Notes: generated by a model from the sequence alone, not told the origin. Counted from the first letter of the stretch, positions 27,694 through 36,234 are shown. The stretch: DNA of 45,160 nt from Candidatus Taylorbacteria bacterium RIFCSPLOWO2_12_FULL_43_20 (GCA_001821295.1 MHSK01000032.1:1-45160); one strand, 5' to 3'. Translations and numbers: made by a program.

Positions 27694-28284
27694 CTAACGG
27701 TTTCTTGTTACCCACCAGTCACCGTCTTTGTCTTTAAACCACCAATCACTGGAGTTAGTATCCATGATTTTTTCCGCAATAGATATGGCTATGTCAGTTT
27801 TCAATCGTTTAATGGCCGGCTTAATCCATTCCAACGCTCGCGCGTTTCCCGTATCTACCTGTTCCTTTAGCGATAAAATCCATTCAATGTTGTCAGCATC
27901 CTTGGCTAATATCGCCTCCTTGCTTATTCTCTCTTCGTATTCTGAAATGACCGCTTTGACATCATCGCCAAAAGGGAGAGAACCGGCCAAATCATCTATG
28001 GCCTTAACCTCATCACGCTTTACATATTTCTGATGAACATAATTCAAATCCGAAACTCTTCCCTCAGCCAGATCGTGAAGCAAGCACATCTTAAGAACCT
28101 TAAGCATATCAACATTTTTTTCAATCGAGGCCATAGCGAATCCTATGAATACCACTCTATTCGTATGTTCCGAAACACTTTGTTCTCCCGAACCAAGAAA
28201 ATGAAAACCGCTTCGCGGAGTTTTTGATAAAATCCCGATCTCAAAAAGAAAATTTACGACGCTTGTTCTATCATTCATATTCAT
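27694..28284 (-). CDS. HD-domain hydrolase, YfbR-like nucleotidase
   Basis: 196 residues from ATG 28284 (MNMNDRTSVVNF); the frame is open to 28335 but that part is repeat. The HD signature is complete: SVSEHTNRV (first His), CLLHDLAEGRVSDL (His-Asp pair), and later AKDADNIEW (last Asp). This layout matches 5'-deoxynucleotidases of the YfbR/HDDC2 group that remove phosphate from dNMPs. Metal ligands are intact. It probably trims nucleotide pools; the substrate is not proved. Confidence 0.8.
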   Translation of the reverse strand: MNMNDRTSVVNFLFEIGILSKTPRSGFHFLGSGEQSVSEHTNRVVFIGFAMASIEKNVDMLKVLKMCLLHDLAEGRVSDLNYVHQKYVKRDEVKAIDDLAGSLPFGDDVKAVISEYEERISKEAILAKDADNIEWILSLKEQVDTGNARALEWIKPAIKRLKTDIAISIAEKIMDTNSSDWWFKDKDGDWWVTRNR

Positions 28285-28328
28285 TGAGTAAATTTTAGGA
28301 GCGGCATAGCAGGGTATTCCCCCATTCG

Positions 28329-28357
28329 TGTGCACTTTTCGTCATGTGGTATCTACT
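28329..28357 (-). repeat. Hairpin module (M1) at the pcm 3' end
   Basis: Minus strand: GTAGATACCACATGACGAAAAGTGCACACG. It starts directly after the pcm stop. The stem bases are CAC/GTG in place of CGC/GCG, a compensated change. Followed by the constant end ACCCTGCTATGCCGCTCC TAAAATTTAC. Confidence 0.7.
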
Positions 28358-28358
28358 T

Positions 28359-28973
28359 TTATACCAAAGGGACGAAGGAAAATCCTGGGTATTCCTCGGT
28401 ATCAATCCTTCTCTCATCCTTTTTAATAATCTTTAAAATGCTATTTTTCACAGGAATGACCATGACCCCGCCAATTTTTAAAGTGTCCACAAGCTCATTT
28501 GGAATTTCGTTTGCAGCCGCGCTTACCAAAATTCGGTCGTACGGCGCATGATCAGGCAACCCGACAGTTTCACTCGCAAGCAATATCTGGGCATTTCCAG
28601 TTTGATATTTCTTTAACTTTTGCCTGCCTTGTTCCACCAACTCAGGCACTATCTCTACGCCCCAGACATGGCCTTCCTCGCCTATGATTTTTGACAACAG
28701 TGCCGTTGTCCACCCCGAACCCGAGCCAACATCCAAAATCTTATCTCCACGGCGAGCGTTGAGCAGTTCCAACATAAAGGCGACAGTGGTCGGTTGGCTT
28801 ATGGTAGCCCCATAGCCGATGGGGATCGCGTAGTCTTCGTATGCCTCATAAGCATAATCCTCGGGCACAAAATCCTTGCGGTCGACATTTGCGAACGCTT
28901 CTTTTACCAGCTCATTTTTGAAAACCTTTGATCCTTTTTCCAAATGCCTTGTCAAATCTTCACGCGTCTTCAT
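28359..28973 (-). CDS. pcm: Protein-L-isoaspartate O-methyltransferase
   Basis: 204 residues from ATG 28973 (MKTREDLTRHLE), 4 bases after the upstream stop; an alternative start at 29003 would overlap the previous gene. Family blocks: RKDFVPEDYAYEAYEDYAIPIG, ATISQPTTVAFMLELL, and the SAM-binding LDVGSGSGWTTALLS. It methylates isoaspartyl residues in damaged proteins so they can be repaired. Its stop abuts a hairpin module. Confidence 0.92.
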   Translation of the reverse strand: MKTREDLTRHLEKGSKVFKNELVKEAFANVDRKDFVPEDYAYEAYEDYAIPIGYGATISQPTTVAFMLELLNARRGDKILDVGSGSGWTTALLSKIIGEEGHVWGVEIVPELVEQGRQKLKKYQTGNAQILLASETVGLPDHAPYDRILVSAAANEIPNELVDTLKIGGVMVIPVKNSILKIIKKDERRIDTEEYPGFSFVPLV

Positions 28974-28977
28974 GGTG

Positions 28978-29811
28978 TTAAAATAGTGTTTTCCGCCCCT
29001 CATTATTTTGATCCCTATCGGCTTTGTTTGACACTTTTGAAGCCGCGGAAGTAGCCAATTTCGTCACAGTGGAACCGTAAGAATCCACGTAATTACAATA
29101 GTCGCACGCGTAGTTTTTCATTGGAATTCGTCGATCCATTAGACATTTTTTCATTGTGAGCAAGGTCTTTTCAACCCAGGAATCATCTCCTGTGTATGGA
29201 ATTATTCTCACATCAAATTCCAGCTTGCCGTCGAACGCTTTTCTGTCAGTCTTGCCATTAACATAAACGAAATACCCCGTATCAGATACATTAAAGCCGT
29301 TACGTCTGAAAAGCCACTGGTATATTTCCATTTGCCTTTTATAGCCGTCCTGCCATTTCGCGTCCAAACTTACTTCGGCATCCTTGCTCGTGGCTTTGTA
29401 GTCAACTATATGAAGCTGACCGTCCGGTGTGGACCAAACATCATCAACCGCGCCGGTAATAAGAAGGTTGCTGTCCTTATGGTGGAATCTTATGCCTTTG
29501 AAATTTTCACGCCAAATATCCATGTCCTCATGAGCGAACGGTATGGCATCAATACCATACGCTTCGCATAGCGGATGCTTGGTCTTGCCATTTCTATGAA
29601 TATCAAACTCTTTCTTAAGCAATTTATCCACGGCGCTGTTCAAGGCGAATGGAAAACCCGGCGGCCTGCCGACACCCTGCCTGACATCAAGATAAAAGCA
29701 CTTCTGACACTGCGCGAATAAATCAATCTTTGATCTGGATATCCTGAACGGCTCGCCGCTTTCGGGATCAAATAAATTTCTTGTTCTTTTGGGATTATAA
29801 TAATCACTCAT
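28978..29811 (-). CDS. PD-(D/E)XK nuclease family protein (Cas4/RecB-like)
   Basis: 277 residues. The nuclease core is visible: ISRSKIDLFAQCQKCFYLD, GAVDDVWSTPDGQLHIVDYKA (Asp ... Asp-x-Lys, metal site) and the QMEIYQWLF motif. Cysteines are CQKC at the front and CDYC at the back (YACDYCNYV), a spacing that suits an Fe-S cluster as in Cas4/AddB proteins. It probably cuts or trims DNA during repair. No cas genes or CRISPR are near, so it is not a CRISPR Cas4. It starts 6 bases from the MITE-like element 29818-30000. Confidence 0.8.
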   Translation of the reverse strand: MSDYYNPKRTRNLFDPESGEPFRISRSKIDLFAQCQKCFYLDVRQGVGRPPGFPFALNSAVDKLLKKEFDIHRNGKTKHPLCEAYGIDAIPFAHEDMDIWRENFKGIRFHHKDSNLLITGAVDDVWSTPDGQLHIVDYKATSKDAEVSLDAKWQDGYKRQMEIYQWLFRRNGFNVSDTGYFVYVNGKTDRKAFDGKLEFDVRIIPYTGDDSWVEKTLLTMKKCLMDRRIPMKNYACDYCNYVDSYGSTVTKLATSAASKVSNKADRDQNNEGRKTLF

Positions 29812-29817
29812 ATATTA

Positions 29818-30000
29818 GAGCCTGTTCATAATCTAACCGCAAATTAATGAATAAAAACAGCGCTTGCCTGCCACATTTCCCAAATTTCGGCTGCAAATCA
29901 CTCATTCCTCCTCGACATAGCTCGCTATGCCTTGTCGGACTTCGTGATTTTCGCTCGAAATTTGGGAAATGTACCTAGGTATTAGATTATGAACAAGCTC
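29818..30000. mobile_element. MITE-like element, third family, 183 bp
   Basis: Terminal inverted repeats: GAGCCTGTTCATAATCTAA (left) and the complement of GAGCTTGTTCATAATCTAA (right), 18 of 19 matching. An inner inverted pair ACATTTCCCAAATTTCG (29873-29889; 29956-29972) and a central hairpin near GGCATAGCGAGCTATG follow. TTA flanks both sides (29815-29817; 30001-30003), a possible 3-bp target duplication, which forms the stop codon of the next gene. No transposase inside. Confidence 0.75.
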
Positions 30001-30837
30001 TTAAAACAGGCTTGACGCCTCACTTATGACTTCGTCCATCTTTTGCTCTGATATGTTTAGTGAAGTTAGGATGTTTTTATTCTCCACTATTGTGCGGCAC
30101 AACACAACTCCACGTCCAAACAGTTCCTTCTTTTCATTATTAGTCAAGGTCGTAAGACAGCTCAGCGGATGAAGATTCGCCTCCTCAATAAGATCTTCCA
30201 ATCCCCCTTTGTCCGGATAATTCCATCCGAGCAAATTCAACCCTGCGCAAAGTCCGTACTGGATCGCTGTTTCTGTAAATTTGGTATTGGTTATCAAATA
30301 GCCGGCTCGAAGTTTCTGCTCTGATCCGCCGATGTTATAGAAAACTCCAGACAAGTCGTCCATTCTGGCTTTTACGTAAAGAGCGACTTTGAGATCGGTT
30401 TTGTATCCGAGTTCATTGTGAAATTTAACCTCGGCCATAACCAACTCATCTTTCTTCCAAGCCACGACGTCAACTTCATGAGGCACGCACTTGCCTTTAA
30501 AAGTCCTGCCGGTCTCCGCCTGCCACCCCCTCGCCTTGAAAAGCTCCGCCATATAATCCTCAAACGGAAAACCCGAAGGACCAAGGCCTGCCAGCGCTCG
30601 CCTCAGCGAATATCTCACGGCGGCGCCCCTCTGGCTTTGCGCGAGTAGAGAAAAAGCATGCCTATAAATATCAGACGTAGACATGTCGTTTATCAGCTCC
30701 GCTTGAATATGATCGCTTATCCGATTTACTGTATTTTCGCTCACACCAGTTCGTCTCAATGACTGCTCCAGTTTTCCACTATCAAAAAACTCCCTTGAAC
30801 CGTCAGCTTTAAGTACTTGAATATTATTATTGGACAT
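30001..30837 (-). CDS. ATP-cone domain plus Mrr-type nuclease
   Basis: 278 residues from ATG 30837 (MSNNNIQVLKADGS). The frame is open to 30936, but those codons are MITE sequence. About residues 3-90: ATP-cone (VLKADGSREFFDSGKLEQSL ... AVRYSLRRAL). About 100-190: restriction-endonuclease-like fold (FEDYMAELFKARGWQAETG, HEVDVVAWKKDELVMAEVKFHN; Asp and Glu-x-Lys catalytic set). This pairing is a known but poorly characterised family; a nuclease sensing nucleotides is inferred. The C-terminal helical part (about 190-278) is unassigned. Its TAA stop is part of the TTA flank of the neighbouring MITE-like element. Confidence 0.75.
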   Translation of the reverse strand: MSNNNIQVLKADGSREFFDSGKLEQSLRRTGVSENTVNRISDHIQAELINDMSTSDIYRHAFSLLAQSQRGAAVRYSLRRALAGLGPSGFPFEDYMAELFKARGWQAETGRTFKGKCVPHEVDVVAWKKDELVMAEVKFHNELGYKTDLKVALYVKARMDDLSGVFYNIGGSEQKLRAGYLITNTKFTETAIQYGLCAGLNLLGWNYPDKGGLEDLIEEANLHPLSCLTTLTNNEKKELFGRGVVLCRTIVENKNILTSLNISEQKMDEVISEASSLF

Positions 30838-30860
30838 GGTAATGACTTTATTGATATAGG

Positions 30861-30984
30861 ATAGGACCCTACGCAGAAGCTTGTTTTGGTCGGTGTCATT
30901 CCCGCGTAGGCGGGAATCCAAAGCATTACTACACACTCTGGATTCCCGTTTTCACGGGAATGACAGAAAATGCGTAAGTCCTAT
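30861..30984. mobile_element. MITE-like element, TIR type 1, copy F1
   Basis: ATAGGACCCTACGC at the left and TGCGTAAGTCCTAT at the right, around the core GTCATTCCCGCGTAGGCGGG and its imperfect inverted partner (30895-30964). It lies upstream of the ATP-cone gene. Confidence 0.7.
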
Positions 30985-31039
30985 AGGATTTACGCGTTTG
31001 ATGGGAAATGGTTTGAAAACCGAAAAGCGTAAGTCCTAT
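30983..31039. mobile_element. Core-less type-1 element, copy F2
   Basis: 57 bases: ATAGGATTTACGCGTTTG...GCGTAAGTCCTAT with no CATTCCCGCG core. It shares its terminal AT with F1. It shows the ends can exist without the core, and resembles a simple deletion derivative. Confidence 0.65.
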
Positions 31040-31445
31040 ATTACCTAATTATAACACCTCCTCTTATTACCCCAAAGTAAGAAAGGCAAATGTTTATTGA
31101 TTTATTCAAGTAGCCATAAAAACGGCTGAATATACAGCCGTTTTTATGACTTAGCAATCCATCTTATCCATCTATCTTCGTGCTTATCCAAAGATGTGGT
31201 GTCTCCTCTCTTTTTCTCCCCATTCGTATTCATCCCCGACGCTTCGGTCGGGGCTCCGACCGAAGCGTCGGAGTCGTATCATTCGTATCAATTCGTACTG
31301 TGTCCCGCCGAAGCTCTTCTTGACCCGCGTATCTTTACTTGTCCTTCCGTAGCCTTTGGAGAAGGAGGAGCGGAGTGGGTAGCGAAGGGGGATATCGGTA
31401 TTGTTTTTTGTAATTTGTTATTTGGTGCTTCGTGCTTATTTAATG
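31040..31445. repeat. Gene-free mosaic spacer
   Basis: About 400 bases. After AT-rich sequence comes a perfect hairpin (31116-31147), then the GACGCTTCGGTCGG palindromic module (31228-31283), then the long CCCGCCGAAGCTCTTCTTGA module (31296-31395). ORFs over these modules are repeat translations. Confidence 0.7.
31116..31147. terminator. Bidirectional intrinsic terminator
   Basis: Perfect 13-bp stem (ATAAAAACGGCTG / CAGCCGTTTTTAT) with loop AATATA; U-runs on both strands. It could end minus-strand transcripts from the 31446 gene, 300 bases upstream of it. Confidence 0.7.
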
Positions 31446-31925
31446 TTAACCCTTAGTATTTATTTCAAAATCGTCAAGATCCTCGCCTAGAGGTACTTCA
31501 AAAATATTTAGTCTTATGGACTCGCCGTTCAAGGTACCCCTAACACTAACATTTTCAGGTCCGCTCACTGTCGCCTTGAATCTTCTTGCGGTGATAACTT
31601 GCGCGCAGACTTCCGATGTGCTGGAAGTCTGGAAATCAAGATTTACCGTGCCGTCGGATAACGATGCCTCCACATCAACCGTATCGCACGGCGTTCCGAG
31701 ATCAATCTCGCCCGCATAAGTATGAACACCGTCCTTATATTGATGTCTGACGTCAACCGTTCTCACGTCTTCATCATTTCCACGCGTTGACTCCAGAGCC
31801 GGATTGAACACCTCTCCGTTTGCCCTATTAGAGTTATATGAATAATAAAATCCCCAAATTATGAGGCCAATTGCTATTATGGCCACAATAACCGCGATTG
31901 CTTTTCTACTTCCTGTGTTTTCCAT
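31446..31925 (-). CDS. Membrane-anchored hypothetical protein
   Basis: 159 residues. One N-terminal TM helix (about 8-28, AIAVIVAIIAIGLIIWGFYY), then an extracytoplasmic beta-rich domain with two cysteines (TPCDTVDV and SEVCAQVI) that may form a disulfide. No enzymatic motif. I recall similar small anchored proteins in Patescibacteria, but not a named family. Confidence 0.6.
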   Translation of the reverse strand: MENTGSRKAIAVIVAIIAIGLIIWGFYYSYNSNRANGEVFNPALESTRGNDEDVRTVDVRHQYKDGVHTYAGEIDLGTPCDTVDVEASLSDGTVNLDFQTSSTSEVCAQVITARRFKATVSGPENVSVRGTLNGESIRLNIFEVPLGEDLDDFEINTKG

Positions 31926-32239
31926 ATATTTAATGTTACTGCTTGTAAATTTTATGAACGGAACCGCAGGACGTTCCCGCTTTTCCCCTCTTATTCGTAT
32001 ATTAGTATTGTCTTTTGGAATTTGTTATTTGGTGCCTCGTGCTTATCTAAAGATGAGGTGATTCGTATTCATCCCCGACGCTTCGGTCGGGGCTCCGACC
32101 GAAGCGTCGGAGTCGTATATTCGTATTAATTTGTACTGTGTCCCGCCGAAGCTCTTCTTGACCCGCGTAGCTTTACTTGTCCTTCCGTAGCCTTTGGCGA
32201 AGGAGGAGCGGAGTGGGTAGCGAAGGGGGATATTTGTAT
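31926..32239. repeat. Mosaic element downstream of mnmA
   Basis: Constant end GTAAATTTTATGAACGGAAC, then cargo modules: GACGCTTCGGTCGG palindrome (32065-32120) and the long CCCGCCGAAGCTCTTCTTGA module (32137-32232). It ends at GTATTTAC, which overlaps the mnmA stop. No gene. Confidence 0.7.
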
Positions 32240-33403
32240 TTACATAATAACGCCTCCTCCCAAACACGTGTCTTTATCATAAATTACAGCCGATTGCCCC
32301 GGAGCGCAAGCCACAGACTCCCCCAACAATTTTATGGCCCAACAATCTCCTTCTTTTTGAACATTACACCTTAACAATTTTTGACGATACCTAAAGCGAA
32401 CAGAGTACTCGCGAGCGGGAAACGGCTCGCCGGAAATCCAGTTGGCGCTACAGATATCCACTTTTGTATTATTTAACGACTTCTCAAAAATATTTGACTC
32501 ACTTTCGGACACTGTAATCGTGTTGGCGTCAATGTCTTTGGACACTACATACATCGGCGGCGTGTGCGGATTTTTTTCCGTAATCTCAAAGCCACGTCTT
32601 TCGCCTATTGTGTAAAGAATAGCGCCATTATGCGTGCCCACTTGCTCTCCTGCCATATTTAACACTATGCCTCTTTTTGGATTAAGATATTGTGAAAGAA
32701 AATCCTTCATATCAAGCTTGCCAATAAAGCAAATTCCCTGGCTGTCTTTCTTGCCAGCGGTGGATAAATTAAATTTCTCAGCAAGTTTCCTTACCTCGCT
32801 TTTTTTATACTCCCCTATTGGAAATATTACATGCGCCAACTGTTCTCTCCTGATTTGCCACAAAAAATACGATTGATCTTTTTCTTCATCAATTCCTTTA
32901 AGAAGCTCGTACTCTTTTTCACTTGACTTTAAATTTTCAATTTGAGACTTGTTTGGAATTTGGTACTTGTGATTTGGAATTTGCCGCATTCCTATGCGGC
33001 TGTAGTGGCCCGTCGCTATATAATCTGCCCCATTATCAATCGCCCAATCATAGAACGCTCCAAACTTAATGTGCTTATTGCACATAACGTCGGGATTGGG
33101 GGTCTTGCCTTTGGAATATTCGGCGATCATATAGTCAACAACATCCTTTTTGTATTCTTTTTCCAAGTCCAGAGTCAGAAAAGGTATTTCCAATTCGGCG
33201 CATACTCGCATAGCATCGCGTCGCTCATCTTTCCATGAACACGGAAAACCCTCCGGCTGCCATGTTTTTATAAACACACCGGTTACTTCATATCCTTCAT
33301 CCTTCAACAAAGCGGCTGACACGGATGAATCTACCCCTCCAGACATACCGACGAAAACCTTTTGTCTAGGGGAAATCTTTGTTTGTTTATGCTTACTTGT
33401 CAT
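32240..33403 (-). CDS. mnmA: tRNA-specific 2-thiouridylase MnmA
   Basis: 387 residues from ATG 33403 (MTSKHKQTK). PP-loop VFVGMSGGVDSSVSAALL, the first catalytic Cys in NPDVMCNKHIKF, the second in SQGICFIG, and the C-terminal beta domains ending TCLGGGVIM. It thiolates U34 of tRNA-Lys/Glu/Gln. Between GHYSRI and LLKGIDEEKDQSYFLW there is an extra segment (QIPNHKYQIPNKSQIENLKS region, DNA about 32921-32993). Its DNA is TTGGAATTTGG-type reiteration shared with spacers and leuS. The insert lies on a surface loop, so activity is probably intact. Confidence 0.96.
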   Translation of the reverse strand: MTSKHKQTKISPRQKVFVGMSGGVDSSVSAALLKDEGYEVTGVFIKTWQPEGFPCSWKDERRDAMRVCAELEIPFLTLDLEKEYKKDVVDYMIAEYSKGKTPNPDVMCNKHIKFGAFYDWAIDNGADYIATGHYSRIGMRQIPNHKYQIPNKSQIENLKSSEKEYELLKGIDEEKDQSYFLWQIRREQLAHVIFPIGEYKKSEVRKLAEKFNLSTAGKKDSQGICFIGKLDMKDFLSQYLNPKRGIVLNMAGEQVGTHNGAILYTIGERRGFEITEKNPHTPPMYVVSKDIDANTITVSESESNIFEKSLNNTKVDICSANWISGEPFPAREYSVRFRYRQKLLRCNVQKEGDCWAIKLLGESVACAPGQSAVIYDKDTCLGGGVIM

Positions 33404-33451
33404 GAGTTTTATCGAATGATTCCTAATTCCTGCCATATATGCTTCGTTATA

Positions 33452-33497
33452 GGGAAGCCGTAAACCCGCCACACGTCTGGCGTGTTTACGGCTTCCC
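33452..33497. repeat. Palindromic element upstream of mnmA
   Basis: Perfect 14-bp outer arms (GGGAAGCCGTAAAC / GTTTACGGCTTCCC). The inner ACACGTCTGGCGTGTTTAC matches the reverse complement of 17757-17790. Then comes the hairpin module at 33510-33540. Confidence 0.7.
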
Positions 33498-33509
33498 CGC
33501 TACTATCCG

Positions 33510-33540
33510 TGTGCGCTTTTCGTTATGCGGTATTTACAAT
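33510..33540 (-). repeat. Hairpin module (M1) between mltG and mnmA
   Basis: Minus strand: ATTGTAAATACCGCATAACG...GCGCACACGG. It is oriented downstream of mltG, preceded by TTTTT. Confidence 0.65.
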
Positions 33541-33615
33541 AAAAACCACAACTCAGACTGATATACCCATATATTCTCTGCCTTTTTTTGGCCAAAGGGA
33601 GGGTTTGGCAAATTA

Positions 33616-34632
33616 TTAATTGTCAAAATATTTCGCTTTGTTTTTTTTGTGATCTTCAAAATCTTCCGCGTAATACATATTGCCTTCTCTGTCGGATAAG
33701 AAATAAAAATACTCAGTCTCGGTGGGATTTAAGGCGGCGAGAATTGATTCCATGCCGGGATTAGAAATCGGAGTCGGCGGCAACCCCGCGTACTTGTGCG
33801 TATTATATGGCGATTCAATTTTCAGGTCATCAGCGGTAATTTCATAAGTGCTTTTTCCATTAATGTATTTGAATGTTGAGTCAACCTGCAAGAGCATGCC
33901 GTTTTCCAGCCGCTTCCATAATATACCCGACACAATCTTCCTTGCTTCTTCAGTAACGGCTTCCTCTTCTATTATTGACGCCATTGTGATTATCTCACCG
34001 AGAGTGTGGGGTGAGCTATCTATCTGGTCTTGAATCACCGATATTTTGTCGTTAAAATTGTCAGTCATATGATCAGCCACGTCTTTTTCATCAGAATTTG
34101 AAATGAACAAATATGTGTCGGGAAACAAATAGCCCTCTTTATCCTGAACAAGCCGAATAAAATTTTCCGAGTCAAACTGCGGCAGGAGAGGTTCGGCGAT
34201 GGATGCATACTCGCGGTTGCTCAACCCTTCAGGGAAAGTTATTTTAAGCGGCACAAGATTGAAACTGCCTTTCGTTATCCTCTCTCCGACCCCCATTACA
34301 CTTAGCGGCTTCTCAAAATAATAATCGCCTGCCACCACCTTAGTTTCTCCCTTCAGAAGTATTACATAGTTGATGAGTGAAAAAGATCTTCTGATAATTG
34401 CCGTGTCCTTCATCCTATCTGAGATTTGGCTTAGCGTTTCTCCTTTTTTTATACTGAAAACAATACTCTTAGGAAAACCAGAGGGAGGGGACAAAAACAA
34501 TTGATAAAACGTCAGACACGCAGAGACGATCACCACAAGCGTCGTGACTAAATAACGAATACCCGCGCGGTTCAACGCTCGGGAACGATATTTCTCGTAG
34601 TTTGTTGTCTGCCAGTCTTTCATATATTTCAT
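33616..34632 (-). CDS. mltG: Endolytic murein transglycosylase MltG
   Basis: 338 residues from ATG 34632 (MKYMKDWQTT); an internal ATG at 34623 is also possible. One TM helix (about 25-46), a LysM-like part (FSIKKGETLSQISDRM), then the YceG catalytic domain with EGYLFPDTYLF, the catalytic Glu in MASIIEEEA, and LQVDSTFKY, YNTHKYAGLPPTPISNPG. It cleaves nascent glycan strands in peptidoglycan. The start codon is made by the edge of a MITE-like element (34631-34762). The reading frame continues open through that element but is not coding. Confidence 0.93.
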   Translation of the reverse strand: MKYMKDWQTTNYEKYRSRALNRAGIRYLVTTLVVIVSACLTFYQLFLSPPSGFPKSIVFSIKKGETLSQISDRMKDTAIIRRSFSLINYVILLKGETKVVAGDYYFEKPLSVMGVGERITKGSFNLVPLKITFPEGLSNREYASIAEPLLPQFDSENFIRLVQDKEGYLFPDTYLFISNSDEKDVADHMTDNFNDKISVIQDQIDSSPHTLGEIITMASIIEEEAVTEEARKIVSGILWKRLENGMLLQVDSTFKYINGKSTYEITADDLKIESPYNTHKYAGLPPTPISNPGMESILAALNPTETEYFYFLSDREGNMYYAEDFEDHKKNKAKYFDN

Positions 34633-34762
34633 AGGACTTACGCGTTTGGTGTCATTCGTGCGAAAGCGGGAATCCAGAGCATGCAGATAAGACCTGGATT
34701 CCCGCTTTCGCGGGAATGACAAACCGAGAATGGTTGGAAAAGCAAGGATGCGTAAGTCCTAT
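34631..34762. mobile_element. MITE-like element, TIR type 1, copy G (132 bp)
   Basis: Exact terminal inverted repeats ATAGGACTTACG / CGTAAGTCCTAT; core palindrome GTCATTCGTGCGAAAGCGGG with its inverted partner (34651-34720). It joins the 34768 gene's stop to the mltG start: the AT of the mltG ATG is the left end of the element. Confidence 0.8.
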
Positions 34763-34767
34763 AAGAC

Positions 34768-35967
34768 TCAAATAGGCAAATTCGCCGGCGGTTCAGCCTT
34801 CTTCGCGGCCAAGCGATCAAATGTAGGCGCTTCAGATACTTTGCCGGGAAAATGGAAAATTGTAGCAAGCTCTTCTGAATTCAAGATAAAAGGTTTGGAC
34901 GACTGATAAGGCGGGTAAAAAAACGACCTTCGCTTATACGCTTCTACCAATCTTCTTTTGTCTCTGTTATGCCTTCTATCCTGATAATCTTGCCACGGAT
35001 AATCATACTTCGGAAGCCAGACCTTGCCGTTGGGTACCAACGAATTCAGATCTGGACTGCTGAACTGCTTCAACGAATTACGCAAACCCGGCTCATTTGT
35101 TTTTCTATACGCCGCGCGATCTGCCAGATAAATCGCCCTTATGCCGCAGTCAAAGGGGGTCTTGCCGATACTTCTCTCAAGGGCTTTTATGCGGTCTTTT
35201 TCTCCCGACGTCAGCCGCTGTTCATTAAATCCGTCCTTTTCCGCGTCCTTCGCGTGACTTGTTATTTTCTTTATCTCAATCTCCGCTTCATCCTTCCAAT
35301 CGCTTTTTTTCCTCCACAAGCCGCCTGTCGCTCTTTTTTCCTTTTTGTGGGCCCTTATAATAATCTGTATCCACATCTGCTCATTTTTTCCCATCGTGCC
35401 TAAAAATTCTATGACGTTTGTTATGGGGTCTGTCTTACTCTCCTCTTCCAACTGAGCATTGTCCAAATTGTAATCCACATAAGTCTTTATGGGGTAAGGG
35501 TCGGGTTCGGTCAAAATAAAATCACAACCCCAAGCGTTATGTTTTTCCTTATCAAAGACAACCGTCTTGGCATAGTCCGGAACCTCCACCACTTCAATAC
35601 CGGGATACTGCGCGTAAAGCTGGGACTCAATGAAATTTTTCCAGCTTGCCCTGGTCCAGATAAAAAACTTTACTTTGCCCTCGAGCGATGCGATCTCAAG
35701 CGAGAACCATGGTCTAGTTTTGCCCATCCAATACCTGTCTATAAAAGTCCTCTCTCCCCCTGTATCGTATAGAGCGTCCAGAAAAACTTCCATGGCCAGA
35801 GGCGTTTTGAAAATATCTCTAGGAATTTTAAATTCCAGCAAAACAGTTTTTTCGGATAAAAAAAATTTTGACCGAACGTAATTTACCCACAAATTCCAAA
35901 AAATAGCCACAAGAAAAATTGGCAGCCAGACAGGATATAAGGTTAGCAATAAGTGAAAATCAAACAT
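34768..35967 (-). CDS. Conserved hypothetical protein with N-terminal TM helix
   Basis: 399 residues. A hydrophobic N-terminus (about 5-30, LLLTLYPVWLPIFLVAIFWN), then a large soluble part: a mixed alpha/beta domain (about 40-170), a charged helical segment (about 205-265, many Lys/Glu), and a Pro-rich tail. The motif ILNSEELATIFHFPG near residue 365 and YPPYQSSKPFILN look conserved in type; I recall similar Patescibacteria proteins next to conjugation-like ATPases, but no such gene is here. No catalytic motif. A promoter-like pair lies upstream (35988-36017). Confidence 0.55.
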   Translation of the reverse strand: MFDFHLLLTLYPVWLPIFLVAIFWNLWVNYVRSKFFLSEKTVLLEFKIPRDIFKTPLAMEVFLDALYDTGGERTFIDRYWMGKTRPWFSLEIASLEGKVKFFIWTRASWKNFIESQLYAQYPGIEVVEVPDYAKTVVFDKEKHNAWGCDFILTEPDPYPIKTYVDYNLDNAQLEEESKTDPITNVIEFLGTMGKNEQMWIQIIIRAHKKEKRATGGLWRKKSDWKDEAEIEIKKITSHAKDAEKDGFNEQRLTSGEKDRIKALERSIGKTPFDCGIRAIYLADRAAYRKTNEPGLRNSLKQFSSPDLNSLVPNGKVWLPKYDYPWQDYQDRRHNRDKRRLVEAYKRRSFFYPPYQSSKPFILNSEELATIFHFPGKVSEAPTFDRLAAKKAEPPANLPI

Positions 35968-35987
35968 AATATGCTTCGTTAAAACAA

Positions 35988-36017
35988 ATTATAACATTTT
36001 GTTAATTGGCACGCCAA
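35988..36017 (-). promoter_or_regulatory. Promoter-like pair before the 34768-35967 gene
   Basis: Minus strand TTGGCG (36012-36017), 18 bases, TATAAT (35988-35993), 20 bases before the ATG. Confidence 0.45.
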
Positions 36018-36204
36018 GAATAAAATACCAATATCCCCCGTCGCTCTAAGAAGAGCTTCGGCGGGACACAGTACGAATTACTACGTATATACAACTCCGA
36101 CGCTTCGGTCGGAGCCCCGACTGTAACGTCGGGGATGTATACGAATGGGGAGTAGCTTTTAGCTGTCAGCAATTAGCTATTAGCTTGGGGAAAGAATACA
36201 ATCG
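36018..36204. repeat. Mosaic repeat spacer
   Basis: A partial copy of the CCCGCCGAAGCTCTTCTTA module in reverse (36032-36070) and the GACGCTTCGGTCGG palindromic module (36094-36147), then TTAGCTGTCAGCAATTAGC reiteration. No gene. Confidence 0.65.
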
Positions 36205-36234
36205 CAAAAAACATCACCCTTGGCGAGATGATGT
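36205..36234 (-). terminator. Intrinsic terminator of the sigma4-HARE gene
   Basis: Minus strand ACATCATC / GGTGATGT stem (one G.U) with an 8-base loop and six T after it (complement of 36205-36210). It lies 32 bases past the stop at 36267. Confidence 0.8.

Noticed and set aside
31196-31456. + strand ORF of 86 codons
   Set aside because: Translation of the GACGCTTCGG and CCCGCCGAAGC repeat modules.
32043-32267. Minus-strand ORF with DASVGAPTEAS
   Set aside because: Same palindromic repeat translation; overlaps the mnmA stop.
33404-34722. Longer N-termini for mnmA, mltG and the ATP-cone gene
   Set aside because: The upstream codons translate palindromic repeats (for example SFPRKRESRS and LDSRLRGND) and match no family N-terminus.
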